A DNA stretch of 57,191 nt from Calothrix sp. FI2-JRJ7 (GTDB lineage Bacteria > Cyanobacteriota > Cyanobacteriia > Cyanobacteriales > Nostocaceae), in NCBI GenBank assembly GCA_019359675.1, contig JAHHGX010000023.1, positions 1-57,191 on the forward strand. Reading direction: 5' to 3'. Shown in pieces: positions 28,319-36,817 of this stretch. Each line of letters begins with the position of its first letter. The stretch's first letter is position 1. Both the position numbers and the translations under genes were made by a program. The notes beneath the pieces were generated by a model. That model was not told where the DNA came from. It saw only the letters and a list, made by a program, of their open reading frames with translations, and did no database searches.

Positions 28319-29094
28319 TATTTGGATATAATATAAGGGTTTCCATCTCGAAACGCTAATAGTTGACCAGGTTGAATTTGTGTCCAAACTTCGTTATCGG
28401 TAAGAGGTGTTGTCGCAATTACGGCTACTCGGTCATCTGGTGTAGTAAGTTCATTAAAATCTACTGTTATATCCTCGTCTATTAGATGGGCGCCAGCAAA
28501 CGGCGCCTGACGTACTATATAACAAAGCTTAGTCGAACAATGAGCGAAAAAGTAATCACCGTCAGATAGTAAGTAATTAAAGATACCTTGTTTGGCTATA
28601 TTTAATGTAATATCCTTAAGTACTGGATATAATTTTTCAATCGGTGGTCTACCTTCTGGAAAAGCTTTGCGTAAAGTTTCGAGAATCAAACAAAACGCTT
28701 TTTCACTGTCAGTATTACCAACAGCAATGTAAAAACTAGAACTATTGATCTCAAATCCTGGCAAATCACCATTGTGGGCAAATACCCAATATCTTCCCCA
28801 AAGTTCACGTCGAAAGGGGTGACAATTTTCGAGGTTAATTTCACCTTGGGTCGCTTTACGGATATGAGCAATGACATGAGTTGAGTGGATAGGGTAACTT
28901 CTCACCAGTTCCGCAATCGGTGATGCCACAGATGATTTGGCATCAAGAAAAATTCGACACCCTTTACCTTCAAAAAACGCAATACCCCAACCATCTTTAT
29001 GGTCATCTGTTTTGCCGCCCCTTGCACAAAACCCCTCAAACGAGAAGCAAATATCTGTCGGGACATTACAATTCATTCCCAGCAACTGGCACAT
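28318..29094 (-). CDS. class II glutamine amidotransferase (YafJ/EgtC-like)
   Basis: This protein of about 258 aa has an N-terminal-nucleophile glutaminase fold. Starting at the ATG at 29094 gives MCQLLGMN, placing the catalytic Cys at position 2 as the family requires; an ATG two codons upstream would bury it. Other motifs are KDGWGIAFFEG, HVIAHIRKATQG with the conserved Arg, and WVFAHNGDLPG. The glutaminase domain fills the whole protein, with no synthase domain, as in YafJ and EgtC-type proteins. The acceptor of the released ammonia, or an alternative amide-hydrolase role, is unknown. The gene is monocistronic and divergent from an SDR gene with a long leader between. Confidence 0.9.
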   Translation of the reverse strand: MCQLLGMNCNVPTDICFSFEGFCARGGKTDDHKDGWGIAFFEGKGCRIFLDAKSSVASPIAELVRSYPIHSTHVIAHIRKATQGEINLENCHPFRRELWGRYWVFAHNGDLPGFEINSSSFYIAVGNTDSEKAFCLILETLRKAFPEGRPPIEKLYPVLKDITLNIAKQGIFNYLLSDGDYFFAHCSTKLCYIVRQAPFAGAHLIDEDITVDFNELTTPDDRVAVIATTPLTDNEVWTQIQPGQLLAFRDGNPYIISK

Positions 29095-29175
29095 GGTCAT
29101 TAGGCCTAATTTTCAGTCATCTTCATTTGCTATAGAATACTTTACTATTTCAAGGTTATTTGGTTCTTACCTCAC

Positions 29176-29241
29176 AGAAACCGGGTTTTTTTATCGATAA
29201 CCTCTAATAGAAAGAAGATTTTACTTAGAAACCCAGTTTCT
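29176..29241. repeat. AAACCGGGTTT-family repeat
   Basis: AGAAACCGGGTTTTTT and, 36 bases later, AGAAACCCAGTTTCT form an imperfect pair of hairpins 80 bases upstream of the amidotransferase start. Confidence 0.75.
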
Positions 29242-29244
29242 TCT

Positions 29245-29735
29245 TGCAATTTTTGCATTTATTTGATTCAAAATAATTTTAATCAAGTTAAGTCTTTTTA
29301 ATATAAAGCATTTAAACTCCCGGTAAAAATCTGAGATTTATGAGGATAATATATTGAAATGTAACAATCACTCGTTTCTGATTAAGAATTGTTGCAGGTC
29401 GATGATCCCGTTGCTAGCGTATGCGAGTAAGGCAAATTTTTAGTAAGTCTTTATATTTACCCTAGGAGGACGCTGGAATTCATGTAAGGTATTTCTGAAG
29501 AATGCAACAATAAGCTAATTCTGGAGAATATAGGATTATGCGACTGATGCTGATGTTTTAGATGTTTACGTGCGCGCAACTGTTTTCGGAATTTACGCTT
29601 CGTTTCCTATACTCGTTACTCGTTTAGAGATGATGTAGTTCCACTCGTAATGAGGGAATATTTGGCTGAAATTTTCACTTTTTATGTCGCCACTACAGCA
29701 ACAACATGACATAGAAGACACGAATATTAAATAAT
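29245..29735. other. long non-coding leader upstream of the SDR gene
   Basis: About 490 bases lack any protein-like frame. The part from 29395 to 29560 is less AT-rich than typical spacer here and has sequence complexity (TGCAGGTCGATGATCCCGTT; CCCTAGGAGGACGCTGG) that could reflect a structured RNA or a dead gene, but I cannot assign a family. Confidence 0.3.
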
Positions 29736-29749
29736 TGGAGTGAAGTGAA

Positions 29750-30571
29750 ATGAATATTCAAGGAAAAACTGTCCTAGTGACAGGCGCCTCTCGTGGTATT
29801 GGGCGTGCTATTGCAATTGAATTTGCACAACAGCAAGTGAAAAGATTGATACTGGTGGCTAGAAATCATCAGCGGTTAAGTGAGGTTGCTTGCGAAGTAA
29901 AGAAGTATGGCGTTGATGTCATACTGCTACCTTTAGATTTAACTCAATTGGTCGAAGTAGATATCGCAATTGCTCGGACTTGGAAAGACTATGGTCCCAT
30001 TCATATGCTCATTAATTGTGCTGGAGTGGCACACCAAACTCCTTTCTTAGAGTCCAAACTTAAGAGCGTGCAATCTGAATTACAAACTAATTTAATCAGT
30101 ATGTACGCAATTACCCGATTAATAGCTCGACGTATGGTGACACAGCGTCAAGGGGTTATTGTCAACGTCTCTAGTTTGATGGGTAAAGTTGCTGCTCCCA
30201 CAATGGCAACTTATTCTGCCACCAAATTCGCAATCGTTGGATTTACTCAAGCACTACGTTGTGAACTTGCTGTACACAACATCAAAGTCTTGGCACTGTT
30301 ACCATCACTCACTGATACAGATATGGTGCGTGACTTTACATTATTTCGCTGGGTGGCGCCTGTTTCACCTCAGCAGGTAGCAAAAACGCTTGTAACTGGA
30401 TTAAAGCAAGAATCTACTACGGAAATACTCGTAGGATGGCAAAGTCATTTGGCGGTCTTATGTAACCGTATTGCCCCCTTTGTAATGGAAAAGATTATTT
30501 CCCTCGCTGCTCCTTTATCTCCACAATCTAAATACAATTTGAAGTTAAAGGAGGCTAAGGCGGATATTTAA
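29750..30571 (+). CDS. short-chain dehydrogenase/reductase
   Basis: This 273-aa SDR has the classical NAD(P)-binding motif TGASRGIGRA (about 11-20), CAG in place of NNAG (INCAGVAHQT), and the Ser-Tyr-Lys triad in VSSLMG and YSATKFAIVG. The C-terminal third (WVAPVSPQQVAKTLVTGLKQ) resembles the SDR group that reduces lipid or ketone substrates near membranes. GGAGTGAAGTGAA precedes the ATG at 29750, placing the GGAG about ten bases upstream. The substrate is unknown. A hairpin repeat of the AAACCGGGTTT family lies 20 bases after the stop and may terminate transcription. Confidence 0.9.
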   Translation: MNIQGKTVLVTGASRGIGRAIAIEFAQQQVKRLILVARNHQRLSEVACEVKKYGVDVILLPLDLTQLVEVDIAIARTWKDYGPIHMLINCAGVAHQTPFLESKLKSVQSELQTNLISMYAITRLIARRMVTQRQGVIVNVSSLMGKVAAPTMATYSATKFAIVGFTQALRCELAVHNIKVLALLPSLTDTDMVRDFTLFRWVAPVSPQQVAKTLVTGLKQESTTEILVGWQSHLAVLCNRIAPFVMEKIISLAAPLSPQSKYNLKLKEAKADI

Positions 30572-30590
30572 AGAGTTTTTCTAAAGTACT

Positions 30591-30620
30591 AGAAACTGGG
30601 TTTTCGCAGAAACCCGGTTT
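30591..30620. repeat. AAACCGGGTTT-family hairpin after the SDR gene
   Basis: AGAAACTGGGTTTT and CAGAAACCCGGTTT face each other with a short loop. This short form of the repeat lies 20 bases past the SDR stop. Confidence 0.7.
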
Positions 30621-30728
30621 ATTTGTATAGAAACAAAATAAATATCATAAATATATAGTGGTAAATTCTGGCTTTATGATTCAAAATTGTACAGGAAACC
30701 AAAAAAGGTAATATTGTACGAAACAGAG

Positions 30729-31169
30729 ATGGCACAAAAGACAAAAAAAGTTTTACAACAATCAGGAGTAATTCCATACCGCGTTCAGAATGGAGCTACT
30801 GAGATTTTATTGATTACAACTCGAAATCAACAAAATTGGGTTGTTCCGAAAGGAGGTGTCGTCAATGGTATGAGCGCTCCTGACTCTGCGGCAAAAGAAG
30901 CGTGGGAAGAAGCTGGAGTTATTGGGCAAGTAAACCCAAATCAACTTGGCACTTACAAATATCAAAAAAACGGCAAAACTTATAGTGTTCAAATGTACTC
31001 ATTACCCGTTGAAGTAGAAAGCGAGAAATACCCAGAAGTTGGGCAACGTGTTAGACGATGGGTCAATGTTAACGAAGCAGTGCGGCAAGTCAAAAAATCA
31101 TCACTCAAGCGTATCCTGAAAAAATTTGTCTCGCAGGCGCCGTTTGGGACGGATTATAAACAAATGTAA
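30729..31169 (+). CDS. NUDIX hydrolase
   Basis: This 146-aa protein of the NUDIX superfamily hydrolyses nucleoside diphosphates linked to another moiety; the diadenosine- or diphosphoinositol-type branch fits best. The NUDIX helix reads PKGGVVNGMSAPDSAAKEAW then EEAGV (about 45-70). The downstream EExG acidic cluster is intact, but the first Glu of the consensus box is Met and the Arg is Lys, as seen in some relatives of this branch. I choose the ATG at 30729 (MAQKTKKVLQQSGVIPYR); an in-frame TTG at 30687 is less likely. The last residues (TDYKQM) and the stop are encoded by an ACGGAT-family repeat. Confidence 0.87.
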   Translation: MAQKTKKVLQQSGVIPYRVQNGATEILLITTRNQQNWVVPKGGVVNGMSAPDSAAKEAWEEAGVIGQVNPNQLGTYKYQKNGKTYSVQMYSLPVEVESEKYPEVGQRVRRWVNVNEAVRQVKKSSLKRILKKFVSQAPFGTDYKQM

Positions 31170-31205
31170 CGGATTAATTAATAATACATCCGTTGCATTC
31201 GTTTG
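31150..31205. repeat. ACGGAT-family repeat overlapping the NUDIX 3' end
   Basis: ACGGATTATAAACAAATGTA leads into ACGGATTAATTAATAATACA and the inverted arm ATCCGTTGCATTCGTTTG. It supplies the last six codons and the stop of the NUDIX gene and can form a hairpin. Confidence 0.8.
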
Positions 31206-31296
31206 AAGAATAAACTAAAAACTCTTATCGGTGGAATGATGCAAAAAGGCGCCAATCGTCATATGCTAGTACAAGGGAACCACATAAGAAGCAGGA

Positions 31297-32763
31297 ATGT
31301 CTGATTTAATTTTATTTTGGCATCGTCGCGATTTACGCATTGCTGACAACACCGGACTTGCAGCAGCAAGAGAACGAACACGTAAAGTAGTAGGGTTATT
31401 TTGCCTTGACCCGAACATACTAGAGCGTGATGACATTGCTGCGGTAAGAGTGAATTATTTGATAGGCAGTTTAGCTGCACTGCAAAAACGTTATGAGTCA
31501 GTGGGTAGTCAACTGTTGATATTACACGGCAACCCAACGCAAGCTATTCCAGCACTTGCTAATACTTTAAAAGCGCATAGCGTTTTTTGGAATTGGGATG
31601 TTGAACCATATTCACACGAACGTGATACTAAGATTATCGGTGCTTTGAAAGAAAAGGGAATAGGGTTTCTCGAAAAAAACTGGGATCAAATTCTGCATAC
31701 CCCAGAAGAAATAAGTACTGGTTCCAAGGCGCCATATACTGTTTATAGTCCATTTTGGAAAAATTGGAGCAGTAAACCCAAAGCTCAACCTGTGGAGACA
31801 TTGAGTGATGCAGAAGGTTTGACGGAAGCAGAACTTGAAACAGCGCGTATAGCAGGAGTAAAAGAGTTACCAAGCGCTAAAGAGTTAGGATTTGTTTGGG
31901 ATGGTGGCATGTCAATAGAACCAGGCGAAGTTGCCGCACTCGAACGTTTAGAAGAATTTGCTTATAATGCTATTAATAGCTACAAAGAAGACCGTAATTT
32001 CCCTAGCATTGATGGAACTTCAAGGTTAAGCGCTGCCTTAAAATTTGGAGTTATTGGAGTGCGAACGGTATGGAAAGCGACGCTTGACGCAATGGAGAAT
32101 AGTCGTAGCGAAGAAACCGAAATAAGTATTCGTACTTGGCAGCAAGAAATTGCATGGCGTGAATTTTACCAACATGCAATGTATCATTTCCCTGAACTTG
32201 CCGAAGGCGCCTTTCGTGAAACATTCAAAAATTTTCCTTGGCAAACCAACGAACAATACTACCAAGCATGGTGCGAAGGTAAAACAGGTTATCCAATAGT
32301 CGATGCAGCAATGCGTCAAATGAACGAATTAGGATGGATGCATAACCGTTGTCGAATGATAGTAGCAAGTTTTTTTACAAAAGACTTACTACTCGACCCA
32401 CGTTTGGGTGAAAAATACTTTATGCAACGACTCATAGATGGGGACTTATCGGCAAATAACGGTGGTTGGCAGTGGAGTGCTTCGAGTGGGATGGACCCTA
32501 AACCAGTGCGAATATTCAACCCCGCTTCTCAAGCACAAAAATTTGATGCTGAAGCAGAATATATACGTGAATGGGTACCCGAACTGCGTTCTGTAGACAC
32601 CGAGTATTTAGTAACTGGGAAAATTACACCCCTAGAACGCGACGCTTTAGGTTACCCTCAACCAATTGTAGACCATAACAAGCAACAGCGAATCTTCAAA
32701 GAAATATACCAGAGACAAAAAGGCGCCATTCCAGACTTGGGAGGAGATGGCAACGGATTATAA
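31297..32763 (+). CDS. phr: deoxyribodipyrimidine photolyase (class I CPD)
   Basis: This 488-aa flavoprotein splits UV-induced cyclobutane pyrimidine dimers using blue light. The N-terminal antenna domain starts LILFWHRRDLRIADNTGL, and the C-terminal FAD-binding domain contains SRLSAALKFGVIGVRTVW, WQQEIAWREFYQHAM and ANNGGWQWSASSGMDPKPVR. The DNA-binding and FAD-contact segments resemble the cyanobacterial photolyases that use an 8-HDF antenna. Length is normal. AGGA sits directly before the ATG at 31297. The last five residues (GDGNGL region) and the TAA come from an ACGGAT-family repeat; the peroxidase remnant at 56700 ends in the same GNGL. Confidence 0.95.
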   Translation: MSDLILFWHRRDLRIADNTGLAAARERTRKVVGLFCLDPNILERDDIAAVRVNYLIGSLAALQKRYESVGSQLLILHGNPTQAIPALANTLKAHSVFWNWDVEPYSHERDTKIIGALKEKGIGFLEKNWDQILHTPEEISTGSKAPYTVYSPFWKNWSSKPKAQPVETLSDAEGLTEAELETARIAGVKELPSAKELGFVWDGGMSIEPGEVAALERLEEFAYNAINSYKEDRNFPSIDGTSRLSAALKFGVIGVRTVWKATLDAMENSRSEETEISIRTWQQEIAWREFYQHAMYHFPELAEGAFRETFKNFPWQTNEQYYQAWCEGKTGYPIVDAAMRQMNELGWMHNRCRMIVASFFTKDLLLDPRLGEKYFMQRLIDGDLSANNGGWQWSASSGMDPKPVRIFNPASQAQKFDAEAEYIREWVPELRSVDTEYLVTGKITPLERDALGYPQPIVDHNKQQRIFKEIYQRQKGAIPDLGGDGNGL

Positions 32764-32815
32764 ACGGATGTAACGGATGAGTTATTCGTTACTTATCCGT
32801 TGCATCTGTTGCTAA
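32749..32815. repeat. ACGGAT-family repeat filling the phr/AI-2E junction
   Basis: The repeat starts GGCAACGGATTATAAACGGA and closes with TTATCCGTTGCATCTGTTGC. It provides the stop codon of phr on the plus strand and touches the stop of the AI-2E transporter on the minus strand, so the two convergent genes are separated only by this hairpin. Confidence 0.88.
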
Positions 32816-33927
32816 TCTTGATCACCAACTGAACTATCACGTTTTGGAATCAGCTTTTCCGCACAATCGTCAGAAACAATAATATATTCTGTTTCACGTT
32901 CGGGTTTTTTGCCCCATTCATCTAATACATCTTTAATTAATACTTCTTGCGTCCATATTTTTGTGACGACAGTCAAAGGTAATGCCAATAACAACCCCAA
33001 AAAGCCGAAGAAAGTTAAGAAAAACAACTGAGCAATTAAAGTTACCGCAGGTAGTAAAGAAACTTTCTGCGACATAATCATCGGTGTAATAAAATTACCT
33101 TCAGTTTGCTGTATCACAAAATATACAACAAATACAGCCACAGCTTTCCACGGTGCATCCAAAAGAGCAATAGCCATTGCTGGAATAACGCTAATTGTTG
33201 GGCCAAGGTTAGGAATTAAATTCATAAATCCTGATAGTACAGCTAAAGCTAACGCTGATGGTACACGCAATAGCAACAAGCCAATCATGCTCATCGTACC
33301 AACATACAGCATTGCAATACCGGCGCCTGTAACCCATCCTCCTAATGACACCTCGCATTTATCTAAAATACCATCAACTCGGCGCCGATAAAACGAGGGA
33401 AATAAACGTATAAATAATTTCCGGTAAGCTTGCGGTTCAGACAGAAACATCCCTGTTAAAACCAGCACCAGTAAAATTTTGAGCAGAACTTCTAGTGAAC
33501 CAGAAAGAAACGCAAAAGAACTACCTAAAACACGATTAACAAACGGCTGCGCTTGTTTGACTAAACTATCAACATCTGGTATATAAGGCGCCACTGATGC
33601 GGGGATACGAGTTTTAAAGACATCAAGCCAATTATTAAAAAGCTCTATTCCTTTTGGTACACGTAAAGTCAACTCTTGAAACTGGGTGATAAAAGGAGGT
33701 ACTACAACAAAGAAGAAACCAATAATAACCGCGAAGAAAATACCCACAGACAGTAGAACAGCACCACCACGCTTTACCCCTTTACGCTGAAACCACATAG
33801 TCAAGCGGTTTAAAGTGGTCGAAATTACAACAGCTGCAAATATCAGTAGCAGCACATCTCGAATTTGCCACAATATATATAAAGAGATAACAATGGCGAT
33901 TAAACCAATCCACTGACCTAATTTCAC
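32812..33927 (-). CDS. AI-2E family transporter (permease)
   Basis: This 371-aa polytopic inner-membrane protein of the AI-2E/YdgG/PerM exporter family includes members that export autoinducer-2, Na+/Li+ or other solutes. Two N-terminal membrane helices (IGLIAIVISLYILWQI and LLLIFAAVVISTTLNRL) are followed by a third (GGAVLLSVGIFFAVIIGFFF), a soluble helical region, and the signature block ALAVLSGFMNLIPNLGPTIS, then QQTEGNFITPMIMSQKV and the late FGFLGLLLALPLTVV. About eight membrane segments in total. The C-terminal tail is acidic and cytosolic. Start ATG at 33927. The transported substrate is unknown. Confidence 0.9.
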   Translation of the reverse strand: MKLGQWIGLIAIVISLYILWQIRDVLLLIFAAVVISTTLNRLTMWFQRKGVKRGGAVLLSVGIFFAVIIGFFFVVVPPFITQFQELTLRVPKGIELFNNWLDVFKTRIPASVAPYIPDVDSLVKQAQPFVNRVLGSSFAFLSGSLEVLLKILLVLVLTGMFLSEPQAYRKLFIRLFPSFYRRRVDGILDKCEVSLGGWVTGAGIAMLYVGTMSMIGLLLLRVPSALALAVLSGFMNLIPNLGPTISVIPAMAIALLDAPWKAVAVFVVYFVIQQTEGNFITPMIMSQKVSLLPAVTLIAQLFFLTFFGFLGLLLALPLTVVTKIWTQEVLIKDVLDEWGKKPERETEYIIVSDDCAEKLIPKRDSSVGDQD

Positions 33928-34011
33928 ACCCGACTCCCCAATTTTATCGAACTATTTTACTAACGATGTAGCTAGATTAGCCGATTTTATCCTTTTCGCC
34001 CAGCAATTGTA

Positions 34012-34316
34012 ATGGTTCGTTAGTTAGAGAGGCGCCTAGTATTTCGTGCTAAACAAAGTGAAGTCATCTCATACATAGATTCAGAAACTTTAAATATTTG
34101 TGTCCAAAAAGTAAAGGATGCTTTACTTAATGATGATGTAAAAACTAATTTATTAGAAATAGGACTTACGCTGCATAAACCTGGAATCGAGCGCAAAATC
34201 GTCATTTCTATTACATGCTATCAACGTATATTCCAGGTTTCTAGGTTTTCATGCGTAAGTCCTGAGAAGATTTGATTGATTTATTGCATGAAATACATGC
34301 CATTAAGCAGGCATAG
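34012..34316 (+). pseudogene. degenerate small ORF interrupted by a palindrome-ended element
   Basis: From an ATG at 34012 the frame reads MVR, a TAG, then LERRLVFRAKQSEVISYIDS and ETLNICVQKVKDALLNDDVK, reaching TNLLE at the edge of an insertion at 34161. After the insertion, EDLIDLLHEIHAIKQA ends at a TAG at 34314. The two halves look like parts of one helical protein of roughly 70 residues, broken by a stop codon and the element. I do not recognise the family. Confidence 0.4.
34161..34263. mobile_element. 103-bp MITE-like element
   Basis: The ends AGGACTTACGC and GCGTAAGTCCT are perfect 11-bp terminal inverted repeats. Inside are a second inverted pair, AAACCTGGAAT and ATTCCAGGTTT. There is no coding capacity and no clear target-site duplication. 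This has the form of a non-autonomous element that a transposase elsewhere could mobilise. It lies within a decayed ORF. Confidence 0.75.
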
Positions 34317-34323
34317 TTTTAAA

Positions 34324-34342
34324 TGTGCGCCAATGGCGCACA
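34324..34342. repeat. short GC-rich hairpin
   Basis: TGTGCGCC, AAT, GGCGCACA form an 8-bp perfect stem with a 3-base loop. It lies between the dead ORF and the small membrane protein gene and could end transcription from the plus strand. Confidence 0.45.
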
Positions 34343-34420
34343 AATTAAATAGTGTTTTTGTACTTAGACAAACTCTGGTCTCAGCAGCACAGCTACTCAT
34401 TACATCCGTTGCTAGAATTT

Positions 34421-34612
34421 TCAACCATTTTTCGCTTTAATCAAACGGGCGCCGAGTAATACTGCCATAATTAAACTGGGAGATAATACGAGAATTAGAG
34501 CATTTGCGGCAGTGGCAGGAAGTAAGATATCTGGTTCAGCATATTTTATCAAAAATGACAATACCCCTGAGAGCAACATAACTTTAATAATTAATCCAAT
34601 CTGATTTTCCAT
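34421..34612 (-). CDS. small conserved-looking membrane protein, 63 aa
   Basis: Two hydrophobic helices make up nearly all of this protein: IGLIIKVMLLSGVLSFLIKY (about 5-24) and NALILVLSPSLIMAVLLGARL (about 38-58), with a charged C-terminus (IKAKNG). The composition and the ATAANALI segment resemble a small membrane-protein family common in cyanobacteria, but no function is known. The ribosome-binding site is weak. It is divergent from ftsH, with about 200 bases between the starts. Confidence 0.6.
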   Translation of the reverse strand: MENQIGLIIKVMLLSGVLSFLIKYAEPDILLPATAANALILVLSPSLIMAVLLGARLIKAKNG

Positions 34613-34813
34613 AAAATTTACTCTAATAAAAGTACGGCTATACGAATCTTCTGGGACGGTTGACGCGAACGCCCATAAAGCTAAACTCTCTCTACAATAG
34701 AACTATTCATAATCCTTTACAATATTTCTCATAATTAACTTGCGAGGTTATCAGGGATTTTGAGGATAAACCATTAAATATAAATAGACGTTACATGCTG
34801 GAGGAATATATTA

Positions 34814-36754
34814 ATGCCGGTAGAGACTAATAATAACAAAAATAAAATTAAGCCACCCCGTGTTAGGCAGTTTGGTGGTAGTTTATTAGTTCTGTTAACG
34901 TTGCTGTTGGTCTTGAATTTAGTTGTTCCTAGCTTCTCTGGCCCCAAGTTACCTCGAATTCCTTACAGTGACTTTATTGTGCAAGTACAAGCAGGTAAGG
35001 TAAATAAGGCAATTGTAGGTCAAGACCGAATTCAATATTCTATTAAAACTCAAACTCCTGAAGGTAAAGAGGTTGAACAGGTTTACCAAACTACACCTGT
35101 TGCAATAGACCTTGACTTACCTAGGATTTTACGCGATAACAAAGTCGAATTTGCGGCGCCTCCTCCAGACCAAAATGGTTGGATAGGCACTTTATTAAGT
35201 TGGGTTTTACCTCCGTTAATATTTGTCGGTATTTGGGGTTTCTTCCTTAACCGTCAAGGTGGTGGTCCTGCTGCTTTAACTGTTGGTAAGAGCAAAGCGC
35301 GTATTTACTCTGAAGGTAGTACTGGAGTAAAATTTAGCGATGTTGCGGGTATCGAAGAAGCGAAAGCTGAGTTAGAAGAAGTTGTAGACTTCCTCAAAAA
35401 CGCTGATAAATATACTCGTTTGGGTGCGAAAATTCCTAAAGGCGCCTTGCTTGTTGGACCTCCAGGAACAGGTAAAACTCTTTTAGCAAAAGCTATTGCT
35501 GGGGAAGCTGGTGTACCTTTCTTTAGTATCTCCGGTTCTGAGTTTATCGAATTATTTGTAGGTGTTGGCGCCGCACGTGTACGTGATTTATTCGAGCAAG
35601 CCAAACAACAATCTCCCTGTATAGTATTTATAGACGAGTTAGACGCTTTAGGAAAATCCCGTGCAGGAAGCGGTGGTTTTTATGGTGGAAACGACGAACG
35701 CGAACAAACCCTCAACCAGTTACTTACAGAAATGGATGGGTTTGACGCTAATACAGGTGTAATTATTATTGCCGCTACTAACCGTCCCGAAGTTTTAGAC
35801 GCTGCATTACGTCGTCCTGGACGTTTTGACCGTCAAGTAGTTGTAGACCGTCCTGATAAAATTGGTCGAGAAGCAATTCTCAAAGTTCACGCACGTAACG
35901 TTAAATTAGACTCAGATGTTGATTTAGCGGTTATTGGTACAAGAACACCTGGTTTTGCTGGTGCTGACTTAGCGAACTTAGTCAATGAAGCTGCATTAAT
36001 GGCTGCACGTAACAACCACGATGCTGTAAAAATGGCTGACTTCAACGAAGCTATCGAACGGTTAGTAGCTGGTTTAGAAAAACGTTCACGTGTTCTTAAC
36101 GAAACCGAGAAAAAGACCGTTGCTTATCACGAAGTTGGTCACGCTATTATTGGCGCCTTAATGCCTGGTGCTGGTAAAGTAGAAAAAATCTCGATAGTGC
36201 CACGTGGTGTAGGTGCTTTAGGATACACAATTCAAATGCCAGAAGAAGACCGCTTCTTAATGATAGAAGACGAGATTCGCGGTAGAATTGCAACATTGCT
36301 AGGTGGACGTTCAGCAGAAGAAACCGTATTTGGCAAAGTTTCAACTGGCGCCAGTGATGACATTCAAAAAGCAACTGAACTTGCAGAGCGTTACGTTACC
36401 TTATATGGTATGAGTGACCAACTTGGTCCAGTAGCGTTTGAAAAAATGCAACAGCAATTTATCGAAGGATATCCTAACTCACGGCGCCAAATTAGCCCAG
36501 TAGTGGCCGAGCAAATCGACCGTGAAGTTAAAATGATAGTCGATAACGCTCATCATATTGCCTTAAGTATTCTTAAAGACAACCGTGAATTATTAGAGAA
36601 TACAGCCCAAGAGTTATTGGAGCGCGAAGTTCTTGAAGGTAACGACCTACGCAGTAAACTCGAAACTGCAAAGGCACCTTACGATATGGCAGAATGGTTA
36701 CGCAGCGGTAAATTAGACGAAGATAAACCGTTGATGCAAACCTTAATGAATTAA
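34814..36754 (+). CDS. ftsH: ATP-dependent zinc metalloprotease FtsH
   Basis: This 646-aa membrane-bound AAA+ protease degrades membrane and photosystem proteins; in cyanobacteria some paralogues repair photosystem II. Membrane helices lie at about 20-37 ([15 protein letters not shown]) and 120-140 ([20 protein letters not shown]), with a lumen-side loop between. Walker A GPPGTGKT lies at about 214-221, Walker [15 protein letters not shown], the SRH region [19 protein letters not shown], and the zinc site HEVGH at about 439-443. GGAGG precedes the ATG at 34814. A perfect palindrome with a T run ends the transcript. Which FtsH paralogue this is cannot be said without comparison. Confidence 0.96.
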   Translation: MPVETNNNKNKIKPPRVRQFGGSLLVLLTLLLVLNLVVPSFSGPKLPRIPYSDFIVQVQAGKVNKAIVGQDRIQYSIKTQTPEGKEVEQVYQTTPVAIDLDLPRILRDNKVEFAAPPPDQNGWIGTLLSWVLPPLIFVGIWGFFLNRQGGGPAALTVGKSKARIYSEGSTGVKFSDVAGIEEAKAELEEVVDFLKNADKYTRLGAKIPKGALLVGPPGTGKTLLAKAIAGEAGVPFFSISGSEFIELFVGVGAARVRDLFEQAKQQSPCIVFIDELDALGKSRAGSGGFYGGNDEREQTLNQLLTEMDGFDANTGVIIIAATNRPEVLDAALRRPGRFDRQVVVDRPDKIGREAILKVHARNVKLDSDVDLAVIGTRTPGFAGADLANLVNEAALMAARNNHDAVKMADFNEAIERLVAGLEKRSRVLNETEKKTVAYHEVGHAIIGALMPGAGKVEKISIVPRGVGALGYTIQMPEEDRFLMIEDEIRGRIATLLGGRSAEETVFGKVSTGASDDIQKATELAERYVTLYGMSDQLGPVAFEKMQQQFIEGYPNSRRQISPVVAEQIDREVKMIVDNAHHIALSILKDNRELLENTAQELLEREVLEGNDLRSKLETAKAPYDMAEWLRSGKLDEDKPLMQTLMN

Positions 36755-36768
36755 TAAAAATCACACAT

Positions 36769-36798
36769 TGTAGAGACGTGATTAATCACGTCTCTACA
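36769..36798. terminator. bidirectional terminator of ftsH and the aldo/keto reductase
   Basis: TGTAGAGACGTGATT is followed directly by its reverse complement AATCACGTCTCTACA and then TTTTTTT on the plus strand. It lies between convergent genes. A related palindrome occurs at 55901. Confidence 0.85.
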
Positions 36799-36817
36799 TT
36801 TTTTTATATTCAAAAAA

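Noticed and set aside
36147-36374. Minus-strand frame inside ftsH
   Set aside because: It is a shadow of a highly conserved protease gene with no supporting start or family pattern.
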